DNA of 64,000 nt from WVYX01 sp039586815 (GTDB taxonomy: Bacteria; Gemmatimonadota; Gemmatimonadetes; Gemmatimonadales; GWC2-71-9), in contig JBDHJR010000022.1 of NCBI GenBank assembly GCA_039586815.1, positions 1 to 64,000 on the forward strand, given 5' to 3'. The position numbers and the translations under genes are program-made. The notes beneath the pieces are model-generated. The model did not search any database, was not told where the DNA came from, and worked only from the letters and a program-made list of their open reading frames with translations. Positions 8,485 through 17,385 of the stretch are shown here, piece after piece; positions within the stretch are counted from its first letter, which is position 1, and each line of letters starts with the position of its first letter.

Positions 8485-11400
8485 GTGCCGGTCTGTGCTG
8501 CTCGCCCCAGACGCACGCCTACGATGGTCGAGACTCCGGGCTCCTGCATGGTGACCCCGTAGACCGCGTCGGCGACCTGCATGGTGCGGGGGTTGTGGGT
8601 TATGACGATGAACTGGGTCTCGTCCTTGAACTCCTCGAGCAGCCGCACGAAGCGCATCACGTTGGCGTCGTCCAGCGGCGCATCCACCTCGTCGAGCAGG
8701 CAGAAGGGCGCCGGCTTCGTGAGGTAGATGGAGAAGAGCAGTGAGATCGCCACCAGCGCCCGCTCACCGGAGGAGAGCAGATGAATGCGCTGGATGCGCT
8801 TGCCGCGCGGCGCTGCCTGGATCACGATGTCGCTCTCCAGCGGCGCGCTCTCGTCGGCCAGGCGCACGTCGCACTCGCCGCCTTCGAACAGCGTGGTGAA
8901 CACGGAGCGGAAGTTCTCCCGTACCGCCGTGAACGTCTCGAGGAACATCTCGCGGGCGGTCTGGTCGATCTCCCGCAGGGCCTGCTGCAGGGAGTTGCGG
9001 GCCGATACCAGGTCTTCGCGCTGGGACTGAAGGAAGTCGAGGCGCTGCTTCTCCTCGGCGTGCTCCTGCACGGCGAGTGGGTTCACCGGTCCCATCTGCT
9101 CGAGCTCGCGCGCCAGGTCGTCGGCCTCCCGCCGCAGCGTCTCCAGCTCACCCTCCACCTCGGGCGCCTCCGCCAGCAGCGTCTCGAACGGCTTGTGCCA
9201 CTCCGCCTCGACCCGCTCGGTGAGCGCACGACGCCGGCCGGCCGCTTCGGTGAGCTCGAGCTCCAGGTGATGCAGCTCCTCGTTGAGGCGGTCTGCCTCG
9301 GCGCGGGTCTCCTCGAGTCCGTGTTCTTCGCTCTCGAGTATCTCGCCCGCCGCCGCAGCTGCGGTCTCGGCCTCGCGGGTGGCATCCTCCAGCTGCTGCA
9401 CCGCGACGCGGCGCTCACTCAGCGTGTCGGTCCACTCGCCCCGCTGCTCGGTGAGGGAGCCGGTGTTGCCCTCGATCTCCGCCAGCTCGGTGGTGAGGCG
9501 CTCGCTCGCGCTGCGGGCCTCGTCGAGCGCTTGGCGCGCCCGCTGCTCGCGCTCGATGGCGGCCTGCTCGCGCGCGGAGACCTGTGCCTCCTCCACCTGC
9601 CAGTGCACGCGCCGCTCGCGGGCCGCCTCCTGCACTGACTCCACGTCCGCCAGGGCCGTCTGTTGCGCGCGCAGGTCCTCCGTCATACGGGTCCGTGCCG
9701 CTTCGCCGGCAGCCTGCCCCTCGGTCACCTCCTGGCGCCGCGCCTGCCGCTCGGCGTTGCGTTCCCGCAGGCGCGCAACGGCCTGGTCCGCCTCGCCGCG
9801 CTCGCGCTCGGCCCGGTGCAGGTGTCTGCCCGCGTCGTCGCTCGCTCCCTGGGCTTCGCGCAGACCCGTGCGGGCTCGGTTGCCGCGCTCCGTGGCTTCC
9901 TCCAGTGCCCGCTCCGCCTGGCCGTGGGCCTCGGCCGCCTGCTGAGCGCGCCGCGTGAGATCTTCGAGCCTGCCATTGGCTTCGTCGAGCCTGCGGCCCA
10001 GCTCGTCCAGCTCCGCGCGGCGGCTGAGTGGCCCTGCGGTCTCCGTTCCCGGGAGGAACACTGCGCCGTTGGCGCGCCGCACGAGGCGGCCCTCGGCGTC
10101 GTGTGCCCGGCTGCCCGATAGCAGCGCCGCGACCCAGGGCCCGGCCGGGGCGGTGACGCTGAGCTCAGGGGGCGTGCCCGGTGTTGGGCTTGGGCCCGGC
10201 TCGGCCGGGAGCAGCACCAGTGGCCCGGGATTGGTGCGCGCGTGCCATGCCGTCACCGCCTCGACGGTCGCCTCGTCCCGCACCAGCACGGCTTGCAGCC
10301 AGTCGGCCAGCAGCCGCTCGGTGACGCGGGCCTCGTCAGGTGAAAGGGAGAGGAAGTCGCTGAGCGGTCCGAGGATCGCTCCCTCGCCGAACTCCTGCCG
10401 CGCCGCCAGGAGGGCGCGGGCCGCCGGGGCCATGCCCTCCCGCTTGCGCTCCAGTTCGGCCAGCGCCTCGCGCCGTGCCGAGAGCTGAGCGATCGACTCC
10501 TCCACCTCGCGTCGTTCCACCCGCACGGCCGCCTCGTGCTCCCGCGCCGCCGCCAGGCTGTGCCGCGCGCGCTCCAGCTCGGCGCCCGCTTCCCGCTCGT
10601 CGCGCTCCCGCTCGGCGAGGGCCGAGCGGGCGGCCTCGAGCGCGTCGCGTGCCGCGGTGTGCTCCTGCTGGGCCACCCGCAACCGCTCCTCTGCCTCTGC
10701 CTGCTGGTGTCCCAGCTCCCCCAGCTCGCCTTCGAGTGCGGTCAGCTCGCCGCTCAGGGCCCGCGAGTTCTCGGCCGTGCGCTGCAGCGCGGACTCCAGC
10801 TCGCGCACCTGATCCCGCTGCTGCTGCAGTCGCTGGCGCGCCTCGCTCTCGGACGCGGTGCGCAGGTCCAGTTCCGTCTGCACCGATTGGCGGGCCGTCT
10901 CCGCGGCCTGCCGTTCGGCGGCCGCCGCCTCGAGCTCCCGCTCGGCATGCTGCGCCCTGGCCTCGGCCTGGGTGCGCTCCTCGATAGCGCGGCCGCGCCG
11001 GGACGAGAGATGTTCGAGCCGCTCGGCCGCCACGTTCATGTCGCCCTCGAGGCGCTCCAGCTCCACGCGCGTCTCGCCCAACCGTCGCTCCAGCTCGGTG
11101 CGTCGCGCCTCGGCTGCGCCGCGCTCCTGGACCCGTGTCTCGCGCCGCCGCTCCCGATCGGCGATCGTCTGTCGCACCTCCGGGATGCGCAGCTGAAGCG
11201 CCTCGCGGCGCTGCTGCAGGTCCGCATGGCGGACGTCGAATGCCTCCAGCTCCCGCCGCGTCAGTGTCATCACGATGGCGAAGCGCTGCTCCGAGTACTG
11301 CCGGTGCCGCTCGGCCTTGCCCCGCTGCCGCGAAAGGCTGCGCACCTGGGTGTGCACCTCGCCGATCAGGTCGTCGAGGCGCTGCAGATCGGCGCCCGTG

Positions 11401-11948
11401 CGCTCCAGCCGACGCTCGGTGCTCGCCTTGCGGTCGCGATACAGGCCGATGCCCGCCGCCTCCTCGAACAGGGAGCGGCGCTCGTCGGCGCGCTCCGACA
11501 GGAGCCGGTCGATCATCTGGGCCTCGATCACGACGCCGGCGTCACTGCCCAGGCCGGTTCCCTGCAACAGGTCCGCCACGTCGCGCAGGCGCACCTCGGA
11601 CTGGTTGATCAGGTAGTCGCTCTGCCCGCTGCGCGAGATGCGCCGCATGATGACGACTTCGTGATACGAGATGGGGAGTACGCCGTCGCTGTTGTCGAAC
11701 ACCAGGGAGACGTCGGCCAGGTTGATCGGACGTCGTTTGACGGAACCCTGAAATATCACGTCGTCCATGCGCGCGCTGCGCAGCAGGCGGGCCCGCTGCT
11801 CACCCAGCACCCAGCGCACCGCGTCGGAGATGTTGGACTTGCCGCAGCCGTTGGGGCCGACGATGGCCGTGATGCCGTCCTCGAAGGCCAGTTCGGTCGC
11901 GTCGGCGAACGACTTGAAGCCCGACAGCTCCAGCCGGGTGAGTTTCAT
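8481..11948 (-). CDS. smc: Chromosome segregation protein SMC
   Basis: A 1155-residue SMC ATPase, close to the usual bacterial length. The Walker A GPNGCGKSNISDAVRW is at residues about 32-47. Two long heptad-rich coiled coils follow, interrupted by a hinge around 500-640. The ABC signature LLSSGERALVAIS and Walker B FCLLDEVDAPLDD are at the C-terminus. With ScpA and ScpB it organises and separates sister chromosomes; scpAB are not in this window. Both ends overlap neighbours by ATGA, tying it to the SPOR pseudo-ATPase upstream and the protease downstream. Confidence 0.97.
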   Translation of the reverse strand: MKLTRLELSGFKSFADATELAFEDGITAIVGPNGCGKSNISDAVRWVLGEQRARLLRSARMDDVIFQGSVKRRPINLADVSLVFDNSDGVLPISYHEVVIMRRISRSGQSDYLINQSEVRLRDVADLLQGTGLGSDAGVVIEAQMIDRLLSERADERRSLFEEAAGIGLYRDRKASTERRLERTGADLQRLDDLIGEVHTQVRSLSRQRGKAERHRQYSEQRFAIVMTLTRRELEAFDVRHADLQQRREALQLRIPEVRQTIADRERRRETRVQERGAAEARRTELERRLGETRVELERLEGDMNVAAERLEHLSSRRGRAIEERTQAEARAQHAERELEAAAAERQAAETARQSVQTELDLRTASESEARQRLQQQRDQVRELESALQRTAENSRALSGELTALEGELGELGHQQAEAEERLRVAQQEHTAARDALEAARSALAERERDEREAGAELERARHSLAAAREHEAAVRVERREVEESIAQLSARREALAELERKREGMAPAARALLAARQEFGEGAILGPLSDFLSLSPDEARVTERLLADWLQAVLVRDEATVEAVTAWHARTNPGPLVLLPAEPGPSPTPGTPPELSVTAPAGPWVAALLSGSRAHDAEGRLVRRANGAVFLPGTETAGPLSRRAELDELGRRLDEANGRLEDLTRRAQQAAEAHGQAERALEEATERGNRARTGLREAQGASDDAGRHLHRAERERGEADQAVARLRERNAERQARRQEVTEGQAAGEAARTRMTEDLRAQQTALADVESVQEAARERRVHWQVEEAQVSAREQAAIEREQRARQALDEARSASERLTTELAEIEGNTGSLTEQRGEWTDTLSERRVAVQQLEDATREAETAAAAAGEILESEEHGLEETRAEADRLNEELHHLELELTEAAGRRRALTERVEAEWHKPFETLLAEAPEVEGELETLRREADDLARELEQMGPVNPLAVQEHAEEKQRLDFLQSQREDLVSARNSLQQALREIDQTAREMFLETFTAVRENFRSVFTTLFEGGECDVRLADESAPLESDIVIQAAPRGKRIQRIHLLSSGERALVAISLLFSIYLTKPAPFCLLDEVDAPLDDANVMRFVRLLEEFKDETQFIVITHNPRTMQVADAVYGVTMQEPGVSTIVGVRLGRAAQTGT

Positions 11949-13225
11949 CGAGTGGTTCCTGTTCTTGGTACGATGGTGCCCTGGAGGTCCACTGCTGCGA
12001 GGATGGAGTCCGCCAGGCGCGCCTGCTCGGGCGTTTCGAAGGCGCCCACGAACAGTCTCGCGGTTCCGTCGGACGCCTCCACAATGTACGCTGCCGCCCC
12101 CCGCTCACGTAGCCCCTGGCGCGCGGCGAAGGTGTCGGGGTAGCTGTCCAGGCTGATGGCGTGCGGCGTGCGCAGAATCGTGCCGTTGGGCCGCTCCACC
12201 AGGCCCCGGGTCCACAGGCTGGCGAGCGCGCGCTCCGCCGCGTCGGGCGTGGATACGGCGGCCACCATGAGCCGATACCAGGTTCCCTGGCGGCCCAACC
12301 TCACCGGGCTCACGGTCGCCGTCCAGCCCGCATCCTGGTACTCGCGAGCCCCCTCGAGCGCCGCATCCATGCTCTGGAAGGCCGCCACCTGCACGGCATA
12401 GTAGAGCGAGTCGGCACCGGGTTGCTCGACCGGGGCCGGGAGGGCCCCCGCGGTTTCTGTAGCAGGTACGGAGTCGGGCCCCGCGCTAACCGCGCCATTG
12501 CCACGCTGCGGCAGGACCACTGCGAGGCCCGCAGCACCGAGCACCACTGCCCCGGCGGCGGCCACAGCCCAACGGCGCCCGTGCGGTGGGCGTACCCGAC
12601 GAGTGGCCACCGGGCGTGCCGCTGCGGGACGCGGCCGTGGGGGAGCGGTCACCCGTGGCGGCGGTGTGTCGACGACGACGTCCACGGGCGCGGCGCTCCA
12701 CTCGACCGGCAGCACGAGCCGGCGGGCCGCGCTCTGCTTGCCCGCCGGCGCCAGCGCCACGACGCGGTCGGGCTCCACCGCCAGCCGCTCCAGCGCGCGG
12801 GCCGGCACGAGCAGCAGCAGCAAAGCTCCCTCGGCGCCGAAGCCTCGGGCAAGGCGGCGCCAGCGCTGGTGCGACCAGACCTCGTCGGGGTCGGTGGGCT
12901 GGGTGCCCACGGGTATGACGTGCATGCCGGGCACGTCCTGCTCCACGGCCACGTGCTGCAGCGACGCGCCGTAGAGGAACGCATCCACCACGCCTTCACT
13001 GCCCCCACCTGCGGCGTGGCTGTCGAGCACCGGTTCCTCGAGGCAGAGGTCCACCAGGGCCACACGGCGGCCCGACCGCGCCACGGCAGCCGCGAGCTCC
13101 CAAGCCATGCCCACGCTCGGCTGCTCACCGCCTTGCAGCGCGACGAGGGTAACGATGCTTGCCTCTGCCAGGAGGTCGGGAGCTGTGGTGGGGAGCTCTG
13201 CCCTGGGAAGCTCCCGCTGCGTCAT
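11945..13225 (-). CDS. Degenerate CpsD/MinD-like domain protein with TM segment and SPOR repeats
   Basis: A 426-residue protein from ATG 13225. Residues 25-165 follow the ParA/MinD/CpsD fold (strand IVTLVALQGG, then helix, then RSGRRVALVDLCLEEP, and a VPGMHVIPVG strand). The P-loop position reads GGEQPSVGM, without the GKT/GKS lysine, so ATP binding is probably lost. A Pro-rich linker leads to one membrane span at about 219-238 and two SPOR-like repeats at about 275-345 and 355-425, which bind denuded glycan in septal peptidoglycan. The topology is cytoplasmic pseudo-ATPase, membrane, periplasmic SPOR. It overlaps smc by ATGA, so a link between envelope constriction and chromosome organisation is attractive but unproven. 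Confidence 0.75.
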   Translation of the reverse strand: MTQRELPRAELPTTAPDLLAEASIVTLVALQGGEQPSVGMAWELAAAVARSGRRVALVDLCLEEPVLDSHAAGGGSEGVVDAFLYGASLQHVAVEQDVPGMHVIPVGTQPTDPDEVWSHQRWRRLARGFGAEGALLLLLVPARALERLAVEPDRVVALAPAGKQSAARRLVLPVEWSAAPVDVVVDTPPPRVTAPPRPRPAAARPVATRRVRPPHGRRWAVAAAGAVVLGAAGLAVVLPQRGNGAVSAGPDSVPATETAGALPAPVEQPGADSLYYAVQVAAFQSMDAALEGAREYQDAGWTATVSPVRLGRQGTWYRLMVAAVSTPDAAERALASLWTRGLVERPNGTILRTPHAISLDSYPDTFAARQGLRERGAAAYIVEASDGTARLFVGAFETPEQARLADSILAAVDLQGTIVPRTGTTR

Positions 13226-14679
13226 GGGTTGGTGCGCGCCGTGTCCAACATGAGGATCCAGGACGGCATGTCGAGCATGCGCCGGGTGTCTTCGGCCTCT
13301 TCTCGCGTGGTGTACGGGCCGAGCACGACGCGGTAGGGCTCGAGGAAGTCCGCCGGTGGGAGCACCGAGGCCGGCATGCCGGCGCGACCCAGGTTCGCGG
13401 CCAGGTCGCGGGCCCAGTCGTCGTTGTGCGTGGCGCTCACCTGCACGTAGATGAGCTGGCCCGACTCGGGCTCCTCGGCCTCGCCGCTCTCGGCCAGCTC
13501 CAGCACGGGACGGCGAGGATCCCACGCGAGCGGCATCCAGTGGTCGCCCTGCTCGTCCAGCACCGTGCCGGTCTGGCGCAACGAGTCGGGCGACAGCGCC
13601 AGGATGCGGATGCCGCGCCGCAGCAGGATCGTGCCGTCCGGGCCCACGACGGGAAGCTGCTCGTCCCACTCGCCGTCTACGCTGCCCACCAGCTGCCAGC
13701 GCACCGCGTCCACCACCCAGATGGCTTCGTCGAACTGCGACTGCACCAGCAGCAGGCGTCCGGTGGGGTCGGTGCGGAGCGCGCTCGCGGGGCCCTCCAG
13801 CAGCAGGGTGTCGAGCACGGCCAGCGAGAAGCGGTCGGTGCTGAGCAGGCGTCCGGCAGCGTCCGTGACGAAGACGCGGTGTGCCGAGGGAGAGAAGGCG
13901 GCCACTCGGGCCGCGTCGAGCAGCGGAGCGAAGCGCGGCGGCGCACCCGCCGTAACGTCGAGCACCACGAGTCCCGAGTCGGTGGCCACGGCTGCTATGT
14001 CGCCCCAGCGCGACAGCGCAACGATTCCCGCCGGCAGGCGCTGGGACACCGGTGACTGCCCGTCGGCGAGGAGCTGCAACGTGCGCCCTTCCTCGTCGGG
14101 GACCAGGCCTACGAGCCGGTTACGCGCCGCTCCCCAGATGGCGCTCGGCAGTCCGTCGAACCTGGCCGACCAATCGTTCACCGAGCGCTGGCGGATGGTG
14201 GCGACCGAGCTGTCGTCGTGCACGACGTAAGGCGTCCCCGTGGGACCGATGGTGGCCAGGACCACGCTGGTGTCGACCACGCGGGCGCGGCCGCTGGTCA
14301 GGTCCAGAGCCACCAGTTCCGCGTTGCTCGTCAGGGTGAAGGCCAGGTCGTCGTCTCCCGCAAACCCCACTGTGTGGGCCACGGGGTTGTCCTCCGCCTC
14401 GAAGCGCCACGCCACCTGGTCCAGATCGGGCAGGCGATACAGCGTCGCGTCACGTTGGCCGTTCGCGGCCGGGAAGCGGAACACAACCGAAGGAGTGACG
14501 CTGCCACCGTAAGGCGCTCGAGCGAGCGCCTCGCGCAGCGAGCTGTCGTCCTGGCCCGACGAGCAAGCGAACGACAGGGCGAGAGCCGTAAGGAGAGTGC
14601 GGCTAGAGGGCACGGACCAAGATAGGGCGGTAGGGTGGGAAACGGGAGGCGGGAAACGGGGAACGGACCGGGTTCGCAT
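13222..14679 (-). CDS. SPOR-domain envelope protein with beta-propeller-like body
   Basis: An exported protein of 463 residues from GTG 14613, or 485 from ATG 14679. The GTG form starts directly with an export signal (VPSSRTLLTALALSFACSSG) and a weak lipobox before the Cys, so it is likely the real start. The ATG form overlaps the rsfS stop (TGATG) but its first residues come from a repeat. The body has repeated strand motifs (LVALDLTSGRARVVDT, GLVVLDVTAG, IWVVDAVRWQLVG) typical of YVTN/WD-like propellers. About 75 C-terminal residues form a SPOR domain (LIYVQVSATHNDDWARDLA). It overlaps the pseudo-ATPase gene by ATGA, so both probably act at the septum. Confidence 0.75.
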   Translation of the reverse strand: MRTRSVPRFPPPVSHPTALSWSVPSSRTLLTALALSFACSSGQDDSSLREALARAPYGGSVTPSVVFRFPAANGQRDATLYRLPDLDQVAWRFEAEDNPVAHTVGFAGDDDLAFTLTSNAELVALDLTSGRARVVDTSVVLATIGPTGTPYVVHDDSSVATIRQRSVNDWSARFDGLPSAIWGAARNRLVGLVPDEEGRTLQLLADGQSPVSQRLPAGIVALSRWGDIAAVATDSGLVVLDVTAGAPPRFAPLLDAARVAAFSPSAHRVFVTDAAGRLLSTDRFSLAVLDTLLLEGPASALRTDPTGRLLLVQSQFDEAIWVVDAVRWQLVGSVDGEWDEQLPVVGPDGTILLRRGIRILALSPDSLRQTGTVLDEQGDHWMPLAWDPRRPVLELAESGEAEEPESGQLIYVQVSATHNDDWARDLAANLGRAGMPASVLPPADFLEPYRVVLGPYTTREEAEDTRRMLDMPSWILMLDTARTNP

Positions 14680-14714
14680 CACGCTTCCCGCTTCCCGCTT
14701 CCCCCTTCCCGCTC
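14637..14714. repeat. GGGAA-type intergenic inverted repeat, copy A
   Basis: The left arm (14637-14666) is purine-rich, with GGGAAACGGG units; the right arm (14681-14714) is pyrimidine-rich, CTTCCCGCTTCCCGCTTCC and on. The arms are partly complementary and can fold into a long hairpin. The right arm codes the last residues of RsfS (GGSGKREA), and the left arm lies before the better start of the next gene. Two more copies lie near 19.1 and 20.3 kb. Confidence 0.7.
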
Positions 14715-15104
14715 CGCCGCTCCCGAGGCCGCTGCCACATCCACCACCTCCGCGTCCCCCCACAACCGCTCCAGCTGGTAGTACGCGCGCAGAGTGGGGT
14801 GGAACACGTGCACCACGACGTCCACGAAGTCGAGCAGTGCCCAGCGTCCCGCCGCCACCCCCTCGACGTGATGTGGCCGCCGGCCGGACCGCTCGATGGC
14901 TTCCTGTACGCTTTCGGCCAGGGTGCGCACGTGCACGTCCGAGGTGCCCGTCGCGATCACGAAGTAGTCGGCCGCGTCGCTGATGGGGCGTAGGTCCAGC
15001 ACGACGACGTCGGCCGCCTTGTGCTCGTCGAGCGCTGCGACGGCGGCGCGCAGATCGCGCCGGGCGTCGTCCTCTACGCCCGTGGGGTGCTGTTTGGCGG
15101 GAAT
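14679..15104 (-). CDS. rsfS: Ribosomal silencing factor RsfS (start uncertain, non-canonical)
   Basis: The protein carries the whole RsfS/Iojap core: AVAALDEHKAADVVVLDLRP, DYFVIATGTSDVHVRTLAES, HHVEGVAAGRWALLDFVDVVVHVFHP and YYQLERLWGDAEVV. RsfS binds L14 and blocks subunit joining when nutrients are scarce. No ATG, GTG or TTG occurs in frame near the expected N-terminus. The frame stays open far upstream, through the fakAB-like gene, but that is a shadow. Candidates are ATT at 15104 (141 residues, given here) or CTG at 15053 (124 residues). The gene overlaps the fatty-acid-kinase-like gene, and its C-terminal tail is encoded by a GGGAA repeat. Confidence 0.8.
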   Translation of the reverse strand: MPAKQHPTGVEDDARRDLRAAVAALDEHKAADVVVLDLRPISDAADYFVIATGTSDVHVRTLAESVQEAIERSGRRPHHVEGVAAGRWALLDFVDVVVHVFHPTLRAYYQLERLWGDAEVVDVAAASGAAEREGGSGKREA

Positions 15105-16939
15105 GGCTCTGCGGCTTCCGAGGGCGCGGCGTCTTCGACCTGCCAGAAGACGCCCCAGGCGCCCAGGCCGACGTGCACACCTAGGGCTGCGGTCACGTCG
15201 CTCACGTACGTGTCGCGAGGCTGATAGCGGCTGACGACTTCCTGGTGAACCTGCTCGGCAAGGTCGGGCACGCCGGCGTGCGCCACGGCTATGCGCAGTG
15301 ACTCGGGGCGAGGCGTCAGCCGCCGGTCGAGGTGTCGCAGCACGCGCGGGACCAGCGCTTCGCGGCCGCGTACTCGGTCGAGCGGCACCACCCGGCCGTC
15401 CAGGCCCACCTCGAGGATCGGCTTGATGTCCAGCAGTCCGCCGAGCCACGCTCGCCCGCGGCTCACGCGCCCCGAGCGCAGCAGGTTGTCGAACACGTCC
15501 ACGGTGAAGAACGCGCCCGACTGATCGCGAATGCGATCCAGCTCCCGCACGATCGCGGGGATCTCCCACCCCGCATCGGCCAACTCGGCGGCGCGGATCG
15601 CCAGCATCCCCAGCCCGAACGACGCGGTGCGCGAGTCGAACAGCGTGACGCGGTCACCGCTGTCTCGTGCCTTGGCCGCCGCCTGTGCCGAGGCGAGCGT
15701 GCCCGACAGGGAGCCGGCGAGGAACACCCCGAGGACCTGGTCGGCGCTGGACAGCGCGTCCTCGTACGCGCGCACGAACGCCCCGGGCGTCGGCTGCGAG
15801 GTAGTGAAGATCTCGCCGTCGCGCATCCGGTCGTACAGCTTGCTGCCGCCGATTTCCAGCCGGTCCAGATAGGTGGTTTGGTTCTGGATCACCTGCAGCG
15901 GAACGACCACCATCCCGTGCTGGTCGACCAGCTTGTCGGGCAGGTCGCAGGACGAGTCGAGCACGATTCCGATCTTGCGGTGCGCCTCCTCTAGCGCGCG
16001 GTGCTGTTCCCGCATGTCGTCGGCCTTGGTGGACTCGATGGTCCCCCAGGTCTCGGCGAGCGCGAACACTTCCTGCGGCGTGTCGGTGTGCACGTGCACC
16101 TTGAGCAGGTCCTCGGTGGCCAGGACCACGATCGATCCCCCGAGGCCGCGCAGCGTCTTGCGCAGCTCCGTGCTCGGAGGAAAGCCGCTGCCGCGCACCA
16201 GGACCTCGGTGCAGTAGCCGTAATCCTGCTCGGCCGCGACCTCGGCGATGGCTGCCGCGTCGGGTACCGTGTACTGTACCGGCTCCGCCGCAGGCAGAAT
16301 CGGGTCGCCCTCGATCAACCGCATGACCCCTTCGAGCACCCGCACGAACGCCTTGGCGCCGGCGTCCACCACACCGGCCTCGCGCAGCACTTCGAGCAGC
16401 TCGGGCGTGCGGCGCAGCGAGTCCTCCGCGCGCCGCATGACGTGTACCATCATCTCCTGCAGGTTGTGGCTGTGCCCGGCGGCAAATTCCGCCGCATCCG
16501 CCGCGTCCCGCGACACCGTGAGAATGGTGCCCTCCACCGGCTCGTCCAGCGATTCGTACAGGTGGTTCGCGCCGGCGCGGATGGCACGCGCCACGTCCCT
16601 CGCTGAGGCGACCTCGAGGTCACCCAGCGACTCCCGGAATCCGAGGAGGAAGTGTGAGAGCAGCATGCCCGAGTTGCCACGGGCTCCGAAGACGCAGGAA
16701 TCCGCCATGGCACGGGTGACCACCGGCAACGTCGCGCGGTGGTGCAGCGCGCGCACTCCCTCGGCCGCGGCGCGCAGCGTCATGGCGAAATTGGTGCCCG
16801 TATCCCCGTCGGGAACGGGGAACACGTTGATGCGGTTGAGTTCCTCGCGGCCCGCGTCGACCCAATCGGCGGCAGCGATGACGGACCGCCTCAGGCGCGG
16901 ACCGTCGAGGTAGGTGATCCCGGTCGCCGTTGCCGTCAC
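15074..16939 (-). CDS. DAK2/DegV fusion: fatty acid kinase FakA-FakB-like protein
   Basis: A 621-residue single-chain fusion. Residues about 10-205 are a DhaL/DAK2 kinase domain with the nucleotide/metal motif NVFPVPDGDTGTNF (38-51) and ARGNSGMLLSHFL. About 235-300 match the FakA middle domain (GYCTEVLVRGSGF, HVHTDTP). From about 322 to 600 lies a DegV/FakB lipid-binding domain (IGIVLDSSCDLPDKL, then a GSLSGT-containing loop). In Firmicutes these are separate proteins: FakB presents a fatty acid and FakA phosphorylates it for phospholipid synthesis. The fusion should make a self-contained fatty acid kinase. It lies 4 nt inside the rplI end, so it belongs to the ribosomal-protein transcript. 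Confidence 0.85.
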   Translation of the reverse strand: MTATATGITYLDGPRLRRSVIAAADWVDAGREELNRINVFPVPDGDTGTNFAMTLRAAAEGVRALHHRATLPVVTRAMADSCVFGARGNSGMLLSHFLLGFRESLGDLEVASARDVARAIRAGANHLYESLDEPVEGTILTVSRDAADAAEFAAGHSHNLQEMMVHVMRRAEDSLRRTPELLEVLREAGVVDAGAKAFVRVLEGVMRLIEGDPILPAAEPVQYTVPDAAAIAEVAAEQDYGYCTEVLVRGSGFPPSTELRKTLRGLGGSIVVLATEDLLKVHVHTDTPQEVFALAETWGTIESTKADDMREQHRALEEAHRKIGIVLDSSCDLPDKLVDQHGMVVVPLQVIQNQTTYLDRLEIGGSKLYDRMRDGEIFTTSQPTPGAFVRAYEDALSSADQVLGVFLAGSLSGTLASAQAAAKARDSGDRVTLFDSRTASFGLGMLAIRAAELADAGWEIPAIVRELDRIRDQSGAFFTVDVFDNLLRSGRVSRGRAWLGGLLDIKPILEVGLDGRVVPLDRVRGREALVPRVLRHLDRRLTPRPESLRIAVAHAGVPDLAEQVHQEVVSRYQPRDTYVSDVTAALGVHVGLGAWGVFWQVEDAAPSEAAEPFPPNSTPRA

Positions 16940-17382
16940 GCTTCCTTGTCGACCCAGACCCGGACTTCGGCGCGGACGTCGGGATGCAACCGGATCGGCA
17001 CCTGGAAAACGCCGATCATCTTGATCGGCTCCTCCAGCTCGATCACGCGCTTGTCCACGGTGAGTCCATGCTCGGCGAGTTGGCCGGCTATGTCGGCGGA
17101 CCCGATGGAGCCGAACAGCTTGTCGCCCTCGCCCGCCTTGACGGTGAAGCGCACCTCCAGGGCGGCGAGCTGCGCGGCGAGTGCCTCGGCATCACCTTGC
17201 TGTGCCGCCAACTTGCCCGCTTGCCGCCGCGCCTCGGCATCTGCCCGTGTCCTGTTGCGCGCGGTGGCCGCGAAGGCCAGTCCCTTGGGAATCAGGAAGT
17301 TGCGGGCGTAGCCGTCCTTGACCTTCACTACCTCGCCGGCCCGGCCCACGTTCTCCACCGTCTCTCTAAGAATCACTTCCAT
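16936..17382 (-). CDS. rplI: 50S ribosomal protein L9
   Basis: A 148-residue L9 of normal length. The N-terminal rRNA-binding domain reads MEVILRETVENVGRAGEVV and GYARNFLIPKGLA; a central helix and C-terminal domain (KLFGSIGSADIA, RLHPDVRAEVRVWV) follow. L9 binds 23S rRNA near the L1 stalk. The gene follows the DUF2232 membrane protein after a 3-nt gap and overlaps the FakA-FakB-like gene by 4 nt. Confidence 0.97.
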   Translation of the reverse strand: MEVILRETVENVGRAGEVVKVKDGYARNFLIPKGLAFAATARNRTRADAEARRQAGKLAAQQGDAEALAAQLAALEVRFTVKAGEGDKLFGSIGSADIAGQLAEHGLTVDKRVIELEEPIKMIGVFQVPIRLHPDVRAEVRVWVDKEA

Positions 17383-17385
17383 CCG

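Noticed and set aside
9000..9060. Repeat-like GAGCGC/CTCGAG stretches inside smc
   Set aside because: These come from Glu/Leu/Arg heptad codons of the coiled coil, not a separate element.
10536..12143. Plus-strand 535-residue frame across smc
   Set aside because: Opposite-strand shadow of the SMC coiled coil; it has Leu/Arg-rich low-complexity sequence without a family.
15104..15569. Long N-terminal extension of rsfS
   Set aside because: It is a frame of the DegV domain gene with Arg/Ala/Gly-rich shadow sequence. RsfS proteins are 100-150 residues.
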